DNA of 64,000 bases from Liquidambar formosana. Its lineage: Eukaryota > Streptophyta > Magnoliopsida > Saxifragales > Altingiaceae. A program made the translations under genes and the position numbers. The notes under the pieces were generated by a model. The model saw nothing but the letters and a program-made list of their open reading frames with translations. It was not told where the DNA came from and did no database searches. Position 1 is the stretch's first letter; each line of letters opens with the position of its first letter. The stretch lies in the NCBI GenBank assembly GCA_039720395.1, contig CM077832.1, forward strand, positions 31,183,316 to 31,247,315. The letters run 5' to 3'. Shown piece by piece: positions 1 through 10,607 of the stretch.

Positions 1-545
1 TAAAAAGACAAAAAAGATTGAAAGAGATAAATATTGTGTCGGAAGAGTGTCGTATCCGATACGGATACAGTACCTTTATAGAAGTGTCCATGCTTCCTGG
101 CTTCCCACCAGAAGGAGGCAATTGTTGTCCTTTAGGGACGTTCTAAAAGGAAAAAGTATTGCTTTGTTTTCCCGATCGGCGGCACAATTAGCTGTGTTAC
201 TGGTTGTTTTGGTCATTATATTCAGTTGTATTAAAGATGCAAGTATGCAACTTGGGCTGATTCAACCCTATGGACTAAATTATAATTATGTATGTAAAAA
301 TGTAAAAAATAATTATTATTTAAAAACCTACTGGCTTGGATTGGTTGGGCTTGAATTTTAATTAGCAGCCCAAAGAAGGGTCTAAATGTTGAGGCAACCC
401 TATGGACTAATGTGGAGGGCCTAAGCCCACTCAAAAACGACATTAACCATCCATGAGGACTATGCCAATCCCTAAACCAAAATTAATATTTCTGCACGGG
501 CTAGGCTAATACCAATCTTTTATGTCAAAATCTTTTTCATTGCAG
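1..545 (+). other. 3' part of last intron, monooxygenase copy 1
   Basis: The stretch ends in a pyrimidine-rich tract and CAG directly before the exon at 546. It aligns by eye with two pieces of the last intron of copy 2 (about 37450-37530 and 39291-39946): the same words for 'tattcagttgtatta' and 'ggctgattcaaccctatgg' occur in order. Copy 1 lacks the solo LTR and the Stowaway-like MITE present in copy 2, so it serves as the empty site for both. No coding sequence is visible here; the short open frame near its start is intronic. Confidence 0.75.
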
Positions 546-1108
546 GTGAATATATGACAAGTGATCCAGAATTGATTCAAAGAGGAGTTCTTGAGAACTT
601 TGCCAAGGACTTCCCTCCATCATATAAGGATATTGTCTGTCATTCTGATCTTGCCTCATTATCATGGGCACCATTGATGTTCAGGTATCCCTGGGATGTC
701 ATATTTGGAAAGGTAAGCAAAGGCAACATCACAGTGGCAGGCGATGCCATGCACCCCATGACTCCTGATCTTGGCCAAGGTGGTTGTGCGGCATTAGAGG
801 ATGCAGTTGTCCTAGGTCGACACATCGGTGAATCATGTATTCAAAACGGAGGGCTTAAGCCGGCAGAGGTGGCTAGAGCCATAGATGGGTACGTTAAGGC
901 AAGGAGATGGCGTGCTGCTACTTTAATCACAGGTTCATTTCTATCAGGGTGGGTGCAACAAGATGGGTCTTCATGGATGAAGTCTTTTAGGGATTGGATT
1001 TTCTATGGGCTTCTTTTTCGTAGGCTTTTTAATGCCATACATTATGATTGTGGGAAGCTGCCTAGTGTTTCTTCTAGTAAGTTGGAGGGTCAAAGTAAGA
1101 TTGATTAA
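546..1108 (+). CDS. FAD-dependent monooxygenase copy 1, last exon (5' part outside window)
   Basis: This is the terminal exon of a plant flavoprotein monooxygenase of the MO1/CTF2 type (PHBH-like class A fold), which uses FAD and NAD(P)H to hydroxylate a small substrate that is not known here. The exon starts after a CAG acceptor and enters in phase 1. It carries the second FAD-binding block with GDAMHPMTPDLGQGG, in which the GD contacts the FAD ribityl, followed by the usual helix ending in LGRHIGES. The C-terminal part includes RRWRAATLITGSFLSGW. The frame is open to TAA at 1106-1108. Compared with copy 2 it lacks one Trp codon near 975 and ends 11 codons later, because copy 2 has a small insertion that makes an earlier stop. 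The upstream exons lie left of the window. Whether the gene is functional cannot be judged from this exon, but nothing in it is broken. Confidence 0.85.
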
Positions 1109-1616
1109 TTGTTTTCAAGGGCAAGGTTGAAAAATGTGTTTAGAACTTTGAATTAAATTGGGATAGAAGTGAGAAGAATAAGGCATTTATGAGTAGCCAA
1201 AAAATTAGAAACATGAAAAATTAAATTGTATTAGCGCTAGGGGAAAAAAGTGAGATGCTTTTATGATTTTTTTTTTTAAAAAAAAAATATGATAATGACA
1301 TAAACTCTGTTGTTGTTTTTTTATTTGTTATTTTCGTTCTATCGTTGGAAATCAGCCTTGTAACCTATTCCATGCAATAGGTCCCTTAAGACGAAGTTGA
1401 GAATCAAACCTTCATATATTCTCTTATTAAAATAGGGGAATTAAAGAGATACACCCCAGTTAGAAATAGAGTGGGTTCTTCTATTTCACCCATTATCTTC
1501 GATGTCTTTTCTGCTCTCCATTATAGCATTGTCCCAATTTCTTATTATGTATGTTATATAGATCTGGTCTTATCAACATGTGTTGGTTTTCTTATATTAA
1601 TATCATGCATTAAGGG
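1109..1616. other. 3' flank of copy 1, duplicated; no gene
   Basis: From 1109 to about 1440 this aligns by eye with 40489-40840 downstream of copy 2 (for example 'tgttttcaagggcaaggtt', and 'gccttgtaacctattccatg'). It therefore belongs to the segment that was duplicated together with the gene. The remainder up to the copia LTR is AT-rich and shows no recognisable gene. Confidence 0.7.
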
Positions 1617-1995
1617 TGTTGGTATTTGGATCGGGTTTTAACTTGACCCATAACCCATAAAACGTCCACATGGGCCAATTAGAATTCAAGGGTTGTGTTT
1701 GTTGGGAACAGACATTAGACATACCCATATATATAGAAGTCTGTTGGAAACAGACGTTATGAGATAATTCCCTAGTCCCTTTCTTCTCTCTATTTCATCT
1801 CTTTGGTAACCATTACCATAGCCATAGAACTTGGAGTGTAGATATTATTGGAGAGATCCTAGTAGCCTTCTCGATTGACGAGTGGGTGTGTCTTGAAAGT
1901 TTGTGATTGTGTGGGGCTTGTAATCTAAGTACAAAGATCCGATTCATTTCCACTGAGATATTTCGTATACCCATATTCTTATAGTAAATTTAACA
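1617..1995 (+). repeat. 5' LTR of copia F
   Basis: Starts TGTTGG and ends TTTAACA. A TATA-like stretch (catatatatag) lies near 1724. It pairs with the repeat at 6544-6921. Confidence 0.88.
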
Positions 1996-1996
1996 T

Positions 1997-2009
1997 TGGT
2001 ATTAGTGCC
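1997..2009 (+). promoter_or_regulatory. Primer-binding site of copia F (initiator Met-tRNA)
   Basis: TGGTATTAGTGCC begins one base after the 5' LTR. The usual plant copia site is TGGTATCAGAGCC, so this copy has drifted at two positions. Confidence 0.8.
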
Positions 2010-2225
2010 TATGATTACTTGTTTTCGCCCCTGTGATCATTGAGAATATAATTTGCATCATACATGAATTTTTCTTCAAAACACAATTTTTGGGACCATT
2101 AAAATTTGTTTTTAAATATCGTGTTTTTATCCAAAATGTTTTATAAGGTTTTGTTCCTCTATGTGTCAAGAACTTCCCTCTAAAATTTCATGAAAAACTG
2201 TTGTGTGTTTTGTGAGAGAAATTAG

Positions 2226-5200
2226 ATGGAACCAATTATGATATGTGGCATAGGAAAATCCAACACCTGTTTAATGAGCAAGAAGTCTTAGAAACTTTGA
2301 CCACTTCTATGGTTGAACCTGAAAAGGGTGACACTGCCCAACACCATCGTGATATGGAAGCCTATCAGGCTTAGGTTAAGAAAGATTGGTGTGCGCACTT
2401 TACTATGCCTTAGCAGCATCCACGACTATCTAATTGGAGAGTTTGAGAACTCTCTCACTGCTTGAGACATACGAGACTAACTGAAAGTTACATATGGTAG
2501 TACATCTACTACTAGGTTACGAGCTCTTACTTTGAAGTTTGAGCCGTATATTACATACCATAAACATTCTATGCCTAAACATTTGAGGGCAATGTCTGTC
2601 ATGATTCGAGATTTAAAGGTTGCTGGTAAAATCCTTACTGAGGAGCAGCATGTTATAGCTGTTATATGCTTTTTGGCCGACTCTTGGGGGCAAATGAAGC
2701 TTGTCCTCACCCATAACGAGAATATTAATACTTTTGTTGATATATCTCGTCACCTTGAGTTAGAGGCAGAACGCCTAGGGGTGCACCGTGGCACTTTCTT
2801 TGTTGCCCAAGGAGGGCAACACTAACCATCTAGGTCTAAGCACAAAGGACAAGGGAAAAGTATTAGGGACATCTAGTAACCATGGGTCCAAGAAAGGCAA
2901 TGTAGGAAAGCATTGTAGAGGCAAGTGCGGCGGGAGAAAGGACAAGTCTAAGATAAAGTGCTATAATTGTCAAAAGCTGGTCACTTTGCTTGTGAATGCA
3001 CTAAGGCAAAGAAAGTAGACCTCTAACACAACTCTCTCAATACTAATGTTTATTCACATATATTTGTTTCATTCTCTCCATTGTTGAATTGTAGACATAG
3101 GAGCAACCAAACATGTAGCTAGAGACGAAGTTAGGTTTGTAGATTACAAAAAAAATACCTACAAGAACACAATATGTTACTTTGGGTAATGGAACTTAAG
3201 AGAATGTTCTTGGTGTTGGTACTTATCAGCTCAAGATGTGTCTAGGGTGCACATTACTCCTCCATGATGTGCTTTATATACCTGGTGTCTGATATAATCT
3301 ATTTTTAGTTATTGCTTTGTTAGAACTTGGATTTATTTTTCATTTTGATGTTACACAGTTGGACTTCTATTTAGATGATAATTTGTATGGATATGGATAT
3401 CTATCCAATATTTTTATGTTAGATTTGGATTTTTCTTGATATTCTTATGTGGCTTATAATGATAATGGTGTTGATTTTGTGAAATGGCATGCTAGACTTA
3501 AACACATAGGAAAAGATAAAATGGCTAGACTAGCTAGAGAAGGTTTTCTGGTGTCTCTCGCTAAAGTAAGCCTACCTATATGTAAGTGTCGTTTAACAGG
3601 AAAAGCCTGTAGGAAGCTTTTTGGAAAGGCACATAGGGCATTGTATCCTTTATAGTTGGTCAATTCTGACATTTGCAGACCTATGAATATGAAGGCACGT
3701 CATGGCACCTTTATAGACGATTATTCGTGTTTCAATTATGTTTATCTGATCTCTCATCATTTTTTGAGGCATTGGATTGCTTTAAACGCTTCATAGTAGA
3801 GGTACAGAATTAGAAAGATAGGAATTTGAAAATTCTTCACACTGATTGCGGTCGTGAATATCTATCTAATCAATTTCAAGGATTATGTGAGGAAAAAGGG
3901 ATATGTAGGCAATTAAAGATTTCTAGCACACCGCAACAAAATGGTATAGCAGAAAGGAGGAATCGTACTTTATTAGATATGGTTAAGTCAATGATGACAC
4001 AAACTAACCTCTTAATATCATTCTAGGGGGATGCTTATTTAACTGCAGCCTATATCCTTAATCGTGTGCTTTCTAAGTCAGTTCCTACAACCCATATGAG
4101 TTATGGAATGGCGCAAAGCCTAATTTAGAGCATATGCAGCCTTAGGGTTGTGCAAGTTACTCACATTTCTTCCCACAAGCTAGTACAGGAAACTTGGCCC
4201 TATAGCAAAATAAACAAATTTTTACTCGATATTCTGATTGCTATAAGGGTTATGTAATGTATGGTGAACATCCTAATGGTGGAATGACTGAAATAGAGTC
4301 TTGAGATGTCAATTTTATGGAAAATGATTTTCCTAGCATTGGTGAAGTGAAGAAAGATCTTGAACTTTATAAGTAACAAAATTCTGAGGAAGTTACACTA
4401 TCTTTAGGCGAAGGTGGGAAATTAGAAACTCATTCTGAAATCAACAAAGATAGTGGGAGTAACTTGCCTCCTAGTGGGAGTGTACCAGTTAGTGGGAGTG
4501 TACCATTAGAAATGGGCTTAGAAGGGTCTCAATTACGTAAAAGTAAACATGGATTAATTCCTCATCGTCGTTTTGAGATTGAAGGGGAATCCTTTATGTG
4601 TACTCTGTTTTACCATAATAATATAGATGAGCTTGCTTTTTATGAAGAAGCTTTAGCTTCACCTATCTTTACAGAATAGTTAGGTGCTATGAAGGATGAA
4701 ATGAATTCCATGGCTAAAAAATCAAGTCTGAGAATTGGTTAATGGACAATAGCGCAAAGTATGCCGCCTTAAATTTTCTATTTATGACCTAAAGAAATCG
4801 TCTCATAGAGTAATAAGGAAAAGAGGAAAATAGAAACAGTTTCCTATGCGAGTACAGTTGGTAGTCTGATGTACACTATGTTGTGTGCTTGACCAGACAT
4901 ATGCTTTGTAGTAGGTATGGTGAGTCGTTACCTGAGAAACCCAAGATGTGTTCATTAGGAAGCAGTTAAGAGTATTGTCCATTATCTTCGTAGTATAACA
5001 GATCACGTTCTTTACTATTAGGATGGAGACATGAGACTAGGATAGTAGTGCGGTTATTTCTTGGTATAGTAAGAAACAACCCTACATTAGTTTATCTACA
5101 TTAGAGTTAGTGTATGTTACTTGTTCTGTAGCAATACATGAAGCTGTTTGGTTGAGGAGATTCTTCCAATGTCTTGGGATCTCTGCTCTTGTAGATAAAG

Positions 5201-5427
5201 TCGTAATGATTTATATTGAAAATATGGCAGCCTTAGCATACACTAAGGATCCCAAATATCATAGAAGAATTAAACACATAAACATTCGTTTTCACTACAT
5301 TTATGGTATTGTTGCATGAGGAGAGGTGGTCCTACAACATATCTCCAGCAATAGGATGGTGGATAATCCATTTACCAAAGCCATAGCTAGAGATGCATTG
5401 CAGGCCCATTCTAGAGGTTGGATGTAG
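2226..5427 (+). pseudogene. Degenerate gag-pol of copia F
   Basis: Broken frames on the plus strand show the domains in order. A gag core lies at about 2226-2825. A CCHC zinc knuckle follows at about 2960-3015 and is frameshifted between its C-x2-C and H/C halves. A protease site reads DIGATKH near 3092, where Ser of the canonical DSG is replaced by Ile. The GAG-pre-integrase block is at 3485-3560 (WHARLKHIGKDKMARLAREG). An integrase core lies at about 3690-4030, with the HTDCGREY aspartate and the NGIAERRNR glutamate regions. The start of reverse transcriptase is at 4530-4735 and its C-terminal end at 4840-5015; nothing with YVDD lies between, so the catalytic core was deleted. RNase H is at about 5045-5330, and the end of pol at 5350-5427 includes a DNPFTKA motif. 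It cannot encode functional proteins. Confidence 0.85.
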
Positions 5428-6543
5428 TTTTGGACACCATATTGACTTTGATATATTTGATTATTTGACATCTATGTTTATGAGTATCTTATACATATGA
5501 TTTTATATTATAGTGTAATTGATACTATAATCTAGCACACATTTTATGTTGATGTCACCAAGCTTAGATCAGCCTACTCACACGGGCGATCACCCTGGTG
5601 CTTTGATAGTGAGCAAGATGAGACAATCATTTTGGCACTTAGAAAGTGAGCAAGATAGATATTTTGTCAACGTTTATAGAGCGAACAAAATATAATTTTT
5701 TAGAAATGTCGCCTTGGTTGAGCTAAGATGAGATTTATTAGAGTCGAACATGAAGTAATTTCATAACTTCATGAAGCCTGAATAGAGGTGAATGTGAGAT
5801 CTTAGACAAGTGCTTGATAAGTGACTGGGCTAAGAAACTCAAGTTGGACGCTTAAATAGCAACTAGACTAAAATTCATACGGCGTTTGAGTGTGACATGC
5901 CTAAACCTAGTAGGAGTTCCATCGTAACATGCATATCATATTGTATATGTTATAGACGACAATTTAAGGGAATAGCTAGATAAATCCCTACTCCAGCATT
6001 GTGTAAGCCCTAATAGATCAAATTGTGATCTATACTATGGCCTTTTGAACATAGGATTATGCCATGAAATAAGGACTCGATGTCGCTACTTTAGCATGAA
6101 ATCCAAGAGCCACTAAAAGATACGGTCCAGCAAACCATGTCTAGGAAAGCAGTTAAGTCCAAATAATTGGCATGAGTACTAGCTAGGGAAGATTGTTTGA
6201 TATTACACTCTTGTCTTATAGCTCATAGTCTGGATGGTTATGCCAAATATGTTTTGATATAATCTTGATTACGAGTACATTTTTTGAGGTTGAGCATGAT
6301 TTTTTGGATTATAACCATAAAGGGTTAAAATATTTAATATGGTGTGATAGAATAGTCGGGGGCATAGAGGAGATTTTCCGAATGATGTGCTATGTTAGTT
6401 AGATGGTGACTTAATGTAACACTCTTACTTTACACCTTCTCGTCAGGTCACACGCTTCATTTTCTATATGAAAAGAGAATTGGAAACGAGATAGAGAAGA
6501 AACAGTTTAGTGAACATGTAGGCCAAAGTAGACAAGTGGAAGA
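5428..6543 (+). other. 3' untranslated region of copia F with purine tract
   Basis: About 1.1 kb between the end of pol and the 3' LTR. No coding domain is seen. It ends with the purine tract GTGGAAGA (6536-6543), the expected plus-strand primer next to the LTR. Confidence 0.65.
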
Positions 6544-6921
6544 TGTTAGTATTTGGATCAGGTTTTGACCTGACCCATAACCTATGGAGTGTCCACATGG
6601 GCCAATTAGAATTCAAGGGTTGTGTCTGTTGGGAATAGATATTAGACAAACTCATATATATATAAGTCTGTTGGAAATAAATGTTATGAGAAATCTTCCC
6701 AGTCCCTTCTTTTCTCCATTTCATTTCTTTGGCAACCATCACCATAGCCATAGAACTTGGAGAGTGGATATTATTGGAGAGGTTCTAGTAACCTTCTCCA
6801 TTAATGAGTAGGTGCATCTTCAAAGTTCGTGATTGTGTGGGGCTTGTAATTTAAGTACAAAGATCCTATTCATTTCCACTGAGGTATTTCGTATACCCAT
6901 ATTTTTATAGTAAATTTAACA
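6544..6921 (+). repeat. 3' LTR of copia F
   Basis: Starts TGTTAG and ends TTTAACA, co-linear with 1617-1995 over its whole length, with many substitutions. Confidence 0.88.
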
Positions 6922-8300
6922 AGGGGTTTGTACCATGTGCATAGGTAACTTATATCATATAATCCACAAATGCGTGAGATAAAATCCAACAATGCAGTGA
7001 TGCTATTGTTAATAATATATATCGAGTGCACAGCATTGATGTTAATAACATTAATTTGATATTATTAACATCAACATCATGCATTAGGGGTTATAAGTGT
7101 TCCATGGGAAAATCAATTTGATCCGAAATTAAGAGTTGCTTAATCTAATTTGTACATAAATAAGTGATTGTTATTGATTAAAAAAATGCAAGTTTTGGAT
7201 CGAATGGTAATCTGTCTCGAATCAATTTGATTTTTGATATGGATCACCTACATAAGAAAGCTTTCTAACCCAATAATTGGTTTCGCAAAATAGGTAGAGT
7301 TTTGGAGTGCACCTAAGGTGATAATAGGATTGTATATTATCTTTTTTGATCGGCAAAATAAAACTTGATTAATATATAAAGGAAGGATATAATAGCACAA
7401 ACAAACTCAACCCATAGATCACCAAACAAACCCCAAAAATCAATAACTAACACATACACCCCACCAAAAGCAAAATCTAGAAATAGGGAAATAACTCGGC
7501 CAGATACTGAGGAGAAGACCCTCTAAATTAGAAACGACAAAAACACGTACTGAAGATACAAAACACCACCCCAATAAACCTCCCAAGCCATCCAAGACAC
7601 CTAACCCACCTGGAAATAGGAAAACAACAAACACCACCAACACTCAAATCCTAAAGCCATGACAAAAGTGGAATATCTCAACCAGTACTAGATTTCGCAA
7701 GATGGTAGGATTGTATATATATGGAAGAAAAATTTTTAGGTTAGTCTGTGTTGATTTTTTGTATCAACTCTATGCATTGGGGTTTGTACCCCAAGCATGT
7801 ATGTGTTACCTCAACATGCATGTGTTGACTTGAAAATCCATATATTTATGTAAGTATGTTTGTATTAGGGCTCAATTGGGCATTCAAATGCAATTTAAAC
7901 AATTATATTTTAAATAGTATTGAAGGCGCAAATGTACCACCTATGATAAAGCTATTCTAAAATGTTAGTTATTATTATAATTGATATTATAAGATCAATT
8001 TTTGATAACTCGTGAAATGTCACAACTTGAATTTTCCTATTCGAAGTGATGATTTGTGTGATCAATAATACATGAAGTATACTATTGTTTAATTTCCATT
8101 CAATTATCAAATGTGCCCTTAATCACTAATAGATAGTTTATATACCATGTCTTCTATATATTTTAATTTTCATTAATTACTATATAGTTCCAAATTTTAC
8201 TAAATCATATAGTAAATTTATGAAATTCGTAAAAACAAATTCCTGTATTAGCATGTATTGGCATGGGTGGAGAGAAGCGGAGTTGAAAGAGGCCATGGCC
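6922..8300. other. AT-rich intergenic stretch, no gene
   Basis: No supported coding sequence. A perfect 13-bp inverted repeat lies at 7036-7048 and 7062-7074. A segment at about 7345-7660 beginning near 'gatcggcaaaataaaac' looks like a degraded retroposon end, but the family was not identified. The rest is AT-rich and featureless. Confidence 0.5.
7036..7074. repeat. Perfect 13-bp inverted repeat
   Basis: TTGATGTTAATAA at 7036-7048 is the exact reverse complement of TTATTAACATCAA at 7062-7074, with a 13-nt spacer. It is AT-rich and could form a hairpin; no function is evident. Confidence 0.8.
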
Positions 8301-8348
8301 CCATCACCCCTAACCCCCCCCCCCCCCCAAAAAAAAAGAAAAAGGGGG

Positions 8349-9949
8349 GGGGTGATTTGATCATAAGTCCATCTTATAGAACTTATTTAACAATAGATCC
8401 AGCTTCTTTTTTATTCACCCAATAAATCCATTTGACCAAAATCTGACAAAATTACCCCACATTGTATTTCCATTATTTATGAAAATAAAGGTTAATGATT
8501 TTTTATAATTAAATTATGTAAAAGCATCTCCAATGGATATGTTAAATTTTTGGGGAAATTAGGCCGAAGTCCAATTCTCACATTTTGTTTAGCATAAAGT
8601 ACTTGCAAATCTTTCTTTCAGCCACAAGTCCACTTATGTAAAGAAAATACACCGTTTAAGCATCTTATTGGTTTAATAAGATCAGCAAATACCATCCTTG
8701 CCCTTTTTGCCTAGAATGGTTTTATAGTAGGTCGTTGACATTTAACAAGGAAGATTCTCAATGCGTTTTTGCCCCACGATTTTCAGGGCAATCATGGGAT
8801 TCCTATGTTTATCCCCTTCAACATCTGATTAGCAATTTCAAAATTTTCAAGTGTCTTGCGTAACCATTCGAGAGTATTGTGTATCTGTCTACATAAGATT
8901 CAACATTTGTTAGGAATTCAAACAATAGTGATAGTTACACAAAATCTAAGCAAAAATGGGAACGGCTAACAGAGCTTTTCAATGAATATTAACCTAACAA
9001 TATATTGCAATAAAATCCCCAAACACCTGAATCCCCTAACATGTAATTTTCTAGTTACCTAAGATCCATGTAAACAGATACACAAGGTTCTGCAATCATA
9101 GAAACAGTCACAACCATATAACTTAATAAACCCTTAAGGCCTTAATTTATTAGACACTCCACAACGATAGGAACCCCCCATGTAACTAAATAAGAGGCTG
9201 GATTAAATAATTACAACCATGAAGTAACTATTAGATAACAATATTAATAATATAACAATTTTTTCAAAGTCTGTTTGAAAACGCTGCATTCATACACATG
9301 AAGCAATACACACCCTCAGTAATATAGTTTAGATTTCACAACCAATTCACCAATTTTTCCCTGTAACTATTTCTTTCACAACCACATGGAACAAATTTGA
9401 GAAAAACTGAAATTTTTTCCCTCATCAACAAAACCTAGATACAGTTACATCATATATGCACACACAAACCAAAAAAAGAAAATCGAATCTTTGTGTTCAG
9501 ATCAAACGATCTACTTCCAAAAACATGATTAACCATCTTCAACTTACCTTTTTTGGCCATTTTCCTGGTGATTAAGTTGTTCCTCCCAAATAATTAACCG
9601 GTGTGTCCGCTGATGATGTAAGAACGGCACCCAATTCCACTACTGCGCCGTAACATTGAACCACGATCTACCAGCAAAGAAACGCTTGTTTGCCATTAAT
9701 TCAGTTTCGAAATTGTCAAAAACAAGGGATCCGATTTTTGCGGATTTTGTGATGAGAAACTCTTTGGTCTTTATAGAGATTTTACTTATAACATTGTTGA
9801 ACTGGAAAGTAAAGTGTTTATGGTGAGTTAGTGAGCGATAGGGGCATTTTGTCCTAATAACTAATAGTGGACTTGAGGCTTTAATAGCTTTTTAAAGGGG
9901 ACTTTAGAAAGTACAAGTATGTAAAACAGGACTTATCACTAAACACCCC
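8349..9949. mobile_element. Terminal-inverted-repeat DNA element, non-autonomous (1.6 kb)
   Basis: The left end GGGGTGATTTGATCATAAGTCC and the reverse complement of the right end (GGGGTGTTTAGTGATAAGTCC) match imperfectly, and the similarity goes on for roughly 50 bp. No transposase frame is present inside, so the element would be non-autonomous. The left end sits in an odd C-run, A-run, G-run block (8314-8352) that hides any target duplication. The class (hAT or Mutator-like) is not settled. The interior around 9600-9770 is richer in GC and reads like a gene-derived fragment, but no product was recognised. Confidence 0.5.
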
Positions 9950-10607
9950 TAAATTTTTTTATACTAAATACAAAATGAAGGGCTATGTGGGAATTTGAAA
10001 GATTTATCTAAAATTGGTCATTCCACCCGATATGCCAAATTTAAAGGCTTACTCAGAACAAACCACTCCATCTAATATGTCAAATGTAAAAATGAATGGA
10101 ATCTAATCTTAAAAATGTTAATTTTAGAATAGAATAATCAAAAAAATAAAAAATAAAAAGGCATATGATTTTGTAAGATGTCAAATTTGACATTAAGAAA
10201 TAGGGCTTCCAACTCAATATAGGTTGTTCGGATAAATTTGAAACTTAGCAATGCTTTTTATAGCTGTTTATTGCGCTGATGTGGAATTTGGCATCTCCTT
10301 TGGATCAAATCCAGAAAAGGAAACTCCTTCATCACAAATTCACAACCCAATAACTATGGAATAATAAATATTTTGTTAGTTATACAAAAGGGAATATTAG
10401 GAATTATTTAAAACTATTTTCCTTATTCTAGTTAAAATTTTAGAATAATAGATCTGATGGGTTGAAGAAAGTCTTGTCAGATCTATTGCTAATTGTACTT
10501 GAAATAGACCTATTGCTAACCACACAAAAAAAGATAAAAATATATAAAATTGAAATTCGTTACTAAAAAGAACTAGTGTATCGAGGAAAAGATATATGAT
10601 ATACATT
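9950..10607. other. Intergenic stretch, no gene
   Basis: AT-rich sequence between the inverted-repeat element and solo LTR E. No supported coding region; the short open frames are antisense to nothing recognisable and have no motif. Confidence 0.5.

Larger units (their letters stand above)
1617..6921 (+). mobile_element. Ty1/copia LTR retrotransposon F, degenerate
   Basis: Two direct repeats of about 378 bp (1617-1995 and 6544-6921) begin TGTTRG and end TTTAACA. A primer-binding site for initiator Met-tRNA follows the first, and a purine tract GTGGAAGA precedes the second. The flanks AAGGG (1612-1616) and AGGGG (6922-6926) look like a 5-bp target duplication with one mismatch. Inside, the order gag, protease, integrase, reverse transcriptase, RNase H is that of copia elements. 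The LTRs differ at roughly one base in ten by eye, so the insertion is old. Every coding domain is interrupted by stops or frameshifts and the core of the reverse transcriptase is missing. Confidence 0.9.

Noticed and set aside
7440..7643. 67-residue hydrophobic minus-strand frame
   Set aside because: Gly/Val/Phe-rich composition from an A/C-rich strand; no start context or homologue recognised.
8525..10310. A second MITE bounded by GCATCTCCAATGG-like words
   Set aside because: The two words near 8525 and 10290 are in direct, not inverted, orientation, and no flanking duplication was found.
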